From the NCBI GenBank assembly GCA_000824845.1, contig CCNC01000138.1, positions 1 through 64,000 on the forward strand: DNA of 64,000 bases. The letters are read 5' to 3'. Origin of the DNA: Mesorhizobium sp. ORS 3359 (GTDB lineage Bacteria; Pseudomonadota; Alphaproteobacteria; Rhizobiales; Rhizobiaceae). The stretch's first letter is position 1; each line of letters opens with the position of its first letter. A program made the position numbers and the translations under genes. This document shows positions 60,865 through 64,000 of the stretch, one piece after another. The notes under the pieces are model-generated. The model was given only the letters and a program-made list of their open reading frames with translations, made no database searches and was not told the origin of the DNA.

Positions 60865-60958
60865 CTTGTCAACAAGATTGGCTTTTTAACTATAAGATAC
60901 CGACTTGCCGTTGCCGCTGGCAATGGCTAGCTTCACCGCAAAACATGAAGGGGAGACG

Positions 60959-62017
<1,059 letters not shown>

Positions 62018-62025
62018 ATCTTTAC

Positions 62026-62062
62026 GCAATTCCGGACGGAAAACCGCCTTTCCTGGAATTGC
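62026..62062. repeat. Dispersed hairpin repeat, copy 4 (short loop)
   Basis: GCAATTCCGGACGGAAAA followed by a short loop and TTTCCTGGAATTGC. It is the same element as near 27.7 and 28.1 kb, here in the 78-bp gap between the ATPase and fucU genes. Confidence 0.72.
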
Positions 62063-62095
62063 TCCAGACCGCACACAGACTTCCGGGAGGAAACC

Positions 62096-62548
62096 ATGCT
62101 CAAAGGGATCAATCCGCTGCTCAATGCCGAAGTGCTCCAGGCGTTGCGGGCGATGGGCCATGGCGACGATCTGATCATCGCCGACACCAATTTCCCGTCC
62201 GATTCGGTGGCGCGGCAAACCGTGCTCGGCAAGCTCTTGCGCATCGATGCGACGGCGGCCGACGTGGTGAAGGCGGTGCTGTCGCTCTATCCGCTGGATA
62301 CGTTCGTCAACGATGCCGCGGCGCGCATGGAGATCGTCGGCAAGCCGAACGAGATCCCGCCGGTGCAGAAGGAGGTCCAGAAGGAGATCGACGCGGCCGA
62401 GGGCAAGCCCTGGCCGATGATCTCGATCGAGCGCTACGCTTTCTACGAGCGCTCAAAGAAGGCCTATTGCGTGATCCAGACCGGCGAGCGCCGCTTCTAT
62501 GGCTGCTTTGCCTTCCGCAAGGGTGTCGTACCGCCGGATGCGGAGTGA
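62096..62548 (+). CDS. fucU: RbsD/FucU family sugar mutarotase
   Basis: A 150-residue protein of the FucU branch. Family blocks are LKGINPLLNAEVLQALRAMGHGDDLIIADTNFP (opening and catalytic-site loop), then ISIERYAFYERSKKAYCVIQTGERRFYGCFAFRKGV. FucU converts the alpha and beta anomers of L-fucose and related aldoses, supplying the form used by dehydrogenases or isomerases. ATG 62096 has GGGAGGA six bases upstream. The ribokinase-family gene starts four bases after its stop. Confidence 0.93.
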   Translation: MLKGINPLLNAEVLQALRAMGHGDDLIIADTNFPSDSVARQTVLGKLLRIDATAADVVKAVLSLYPLDTFVNDAAARMEIVGKPNEIPPVQKEVQKEIDAAEGKPWPMISIERYAFYERSKKAYCVIQTGERRFYGCFAFRKGVVPPDAE

Positions 62549-62552
62549 GACG

Positions 62553-63482
62553 ATGGCCGCCGGTAAGCCTGTTGTAATCCTCGGTGTGTTCGTCGCCGAC
62601 ACCGCATATCGCGCCGACCGCCAGCCGCGCATGGGCGAGACGATCCTCGGCAATTCCTTCAAGCTCGGGCCGGGCGGCAAGGGCTCGAACCAGGCGGTGG
62701 CGGCCGGAAAGCTTGGCGCCGACATCACCTTCCTGACCCGACTGGGCGTCGATGCCTTCGCCGATATGGCCAAGCAGACCTGGAAGGGCGCAGCCGTGAA
62801 GAGCGCCGTCATCGACACGCCGGACAGCTATACGGGTGCTGCCTATATCTTCGTCGAGGAAGGCACGGGCAACAACGCCATCATCGTCAGCCCGGGCGCG
62901 GCAATGCTGATTTCTCCGGCAGACATCGAGGCGCATGCCGAGCTCATCCGTTCCGCCGGCGTTTTCGTCACCCAGCTCGAGCAGCCGATCGACGCGGCCT
63001 TGAAGGCGCTTGAGATCGCGCGCGGGGCAGGGGTGACGACCATTCTCAATCCCGCGCCGGCCGCCAGCCTGCCGGATCGCATCTACACGCTCTGCGACTA
63101 TGTCACGCCCAACGAGACCGAGGCCGAAGGGCTGACCGGCATCAAGGTGTCGTCGGTCGACGACGCCCGCCGCGCCGCCGACGCTTTGCTGGCCAACGGT
63201 GTCGGGGCCGTCATCGTGACGCTGGGAGAAAAGGGTGCGCTGCTACACACAAAAACCCGTTCCGAACTTGTCGGCGCCGTCAATGCCGGCCCGGTGGTCG
63301 AGACCACCGGGGCGGGTGATGCCTTCAATGGTGGCCTTGCCGCGGCACTGGCAAAGGGAGTAGAGCCACTGGAGGCCGTGCGCTTCGCCTGCGCGGTCGC
63401 CGGCATTTCGGTGACCCGCCCCGGCACGGCGCCGTCGATGCCGACATTGCTAGAGGTCGAGGCGCTGCTCGCCAAGGCATGA
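62553..63482 (+). CDS. rbsK: Ribokinase-family (PfkB) sugar kinase
   Basis: A 309-residue PfkB-fold kinase. The N-terminal KLGPGGKGSNQAVAAGKLGA is the ribokinase signature (substrate-binding), NPAPAASLPDRIYTLCDYVTPNETEA follows the RbsK pattern, and the catalytic motif is TTGAGDAFNGGLAAAL (Asp base). It phosphorylates a sugar, by family most likely at the 5-OH or terminal carbon; ribose is the default but not proven in this locus. ATG 62553 has GGAG eight bases upstream; ATG 62538 is an alternative that overlaps fucU. Confidence 0.9.
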   Translation: MAAGKPVVILGVFVADTAYRADRQPRMGETILGNSFKLGPGGKGSNQAVAAGKLGADITFLTRLGVDAFADMAKQTWKGAAVKSAVIDTPDSYTGAAYIFVEEGTGNNAIIVSPGAAMLISPADIEAHAELIRSAGVFVTQLEQPIDAALKALEIARGAGVTTILNPAPAASLPDRIYTLCDYVTPNETEAEGLTGIKVSSVDDARRAADALLANGVGAVIVTLGEKGALLHTKTRSELVGAVNAGPVVETTGAGDAFNGGLAAALAKGVEPLEAVRFACAVAGISVTRPGTAPSMPTLLEVEALLAKA

Positions 63483-63521
63483 GCTCGTAGCTCGCCCGGT
63501 TTATTAGCGACCGCTTGAGCC

Positions 63522-63546
63522 GGAACGCTCCTGAAGCGAGCGCGTT
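63522..63546 (+). promoter_or_regulatory. Exact EcfG-type promoter of the putative RiPP precursor gene
   Basis: GGAAC (63522-63526), a 16-bp spacer, CGTT (63543-63546), identical to the general-stress consensus. The implied start is about 25 bp before the ATG at 63580. It lies 40 bp past the ribokinase stop. Confidence 0.75.
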
Positions 63547-63579
63547 CATCCTCCTGGTCGGCAACGCCGGAACGGCAGG

Positions 63580-63678
63580 ATGAAGAGATCTTACGAAAAA
63601 CCCACGCTCGTGAAGCAGCAGAAGCTCACCGAACGGACGGCCCAGATAGTCGCTTCCGGCGTCGTCCTGGGCGAATGA
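63580..63678 (+). CDS. Putative RiPP (lasso-peptide-like) precursor peptide
   Basis: A 32-codon ORF. The leader begins KRSYEKPTLVKQQKLTERT, with the YxxPxL motif of lasso-peptide leaders, a Leu/Lys stretch and a Thr at the position that often ends the leader. A short hydrophobic Gly-containing tail (ASGVVLGE) follows. Similar orphan peptides are annotated in rhizobia as putative RiPP precursors. The core is short and no protease, cyclase or ABC exporter gene is visible up to the window edge, so maturation is unproven. An exact EcfG promoter precedes it; the ribosome-binding site is only moderate (GGAA). Confidence 0.6.
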   Translation: MKRSYEKPTLVKQQKLTERTAQIVASGVVLGE

Positions 63679-63703
63679 TCTCCTTGATCGGGCTCGGATA
63701 GCG

Positions 63704-63907
63704 CTACAGAATCCTGCTGGTCAGCTCCAGCATCGTGGTTGCGCCTTGCTCGCTGCCGGGCATATGCACGACGCGCAGGACCCGAAGGTCCCTGCTCGAT
63801 CCTTCGACCGGTATCGACACGCTTTCACCGACCCGCGGCAGCTCCTGGAAGGCGAGCTCGTCGACATCCCTCTCATCGTCGATGGAAATCCGACATCTCA
63901 CAGCCAT
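63704..63907 (-). CDS. Conserved small protein of unknown function, stress-promoter-linked
   Basis: A 67-residue, mostly beta protein: MAVRCRISIDDE, then FQELPRVGESVSIPV and the closing DLRVLRVVHMPGSEQGATTMLELTSR. I have the impression that similar short proteins occur in other rhizobia, but I know no function. An exact EcfG promoter, GGAAC-N16-CGTT, lies 30 bp upstream on the minus strand. It converges on the putative RiPP precursor gene, with 25 bp between the stop codons. Confidence 0.72.
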   Translation of the reverse strand: MAVRCRISIDDERDVDELAFQELPRVGESVSIPVEGSSRDLRVLRVVHMPGSEQGATTMLELTSRIL

Positions 63908-63936
63908 CTGATTTCTCCCGTTTTACCCGAGGGCTG

Positions 63937-63961
63937 AACGGGACAAGGTTGGAATGGTTCC
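63937..63961 (-). promoter_or_regulatory. Exact EcfG-type promoter of the 67-codon gene
   Basis: On the minus strand GGAAC (63961-63957), 16-bp spacer, CGTT (63940-63937). The implied start is just upstream of the ATG at 63907. Confidence 0.75.
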
Positions 63962-63971
63962 GAGAAGGCCC

Positions 63972-64000
63972 TCAGTTGGCAAACCTGCCGCGATATTCGC
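63972..64000 (-). CDS. Possible C-terminal end of a gene entering from the right
   Basis: In one minus-strand frame the last bases read EYRGRFAN and stop (TGA at 63974-63972). The segment is too short to identify, and coding status rests only on its plausible composition. Confidence 0.25.

Overview
The window is high-GC chromosomal DNA from an alphaproteobacterium of the order Hyphomicrobiales (Rhizobiales). A Mesorhizobium-like genome is the best guess. This rests on the gene orders glmS-DUF502-recG-sdhE-mfd and clpP-clpX-lon-hup, on DUF982, DUF2188 and DUF3126 small proteins, on CTTGAC-type promoters and EcfG-type stress promoters, and on short hairpin repeats of a kind I associate with Mesorhizobium. 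I see no insertion sequence, prophage, CRISPR array or rRNA. One tRNA (Leu, anticodon UAA) is present.

Layout. 1-8.5 kb: end of glmS, a DUF502 membrane protein, recG, sdhE, mfd and a class II DAHP synthase. 8.5-18.9 kb: two membrane proteins, an inverted-repeat element between convergent genes, a RES/Xre toxin-antitoxin pair with an operator, a diguanylate cyclase, a GFA-family protein, dgkA, DedA, DUF1003, a Tag-like DNA glycosylase and nadE. 18.9-21.1 kb: an ABC exporter behind a structured leader with its own promoter and a 13-codon ORF. 21.4-32.5 kb: GNAT-like and NUDIX proteins, gpt, a universal stress protein, a CinA-like protein, hydrolases, small secreted and DUF proteins, an Old Yellow Enzyme homologue, a GT-C-like membrane protein and tRNA-Leu. 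32.7-47.9 kb: an Omp25-like porin, adenine deaminase, two tandem DUF900 lipoprotein hydrolases, ilvA, DUF1697, DUF2218, gloA, a double cold-shock protein, a divergent LysR/quinone oxidoreductase pair, DUF192, cysE and DUF3126. 48.9-54.2 kb: the protein quality-control block clpP, clpX, lon and the HU gene.

54.3-63.5 kb is a sugar-utilisation locus: an aldo/keto reductase, a SIS-domain isomerase-like protein, a creatininase-family protein, a complete carbohydrate ABC importer, a FucU-type mutarotase and a ribokinase-family kinase. A perfect palindrome of LacI-operator type lies between the divergent importer operons, but no regulator gene is in the window.

The most interesting items are these. 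(1) A 32-codon ORF at 63580-63678 has a lasso-peptide-like leader (YxxPxL) and lies 33 bp downstream of an exact EcfG-type promoter, GGAAC-N16-CGTT. It converges on a 67-codon gene with its own exact EcfG promoter. (2) The ABC exporter leader at 18989-19287 looks like a translation-attenuation device. (3) Further EcfG-type promoters precede the universal stress gene and a small Trp-rich secreted protein, and one lies upstream of lon, which suggests that several scattered genes here belong to the general stress response. (4) The sugar locus combines enzymes whose joint pathway I cannot name.
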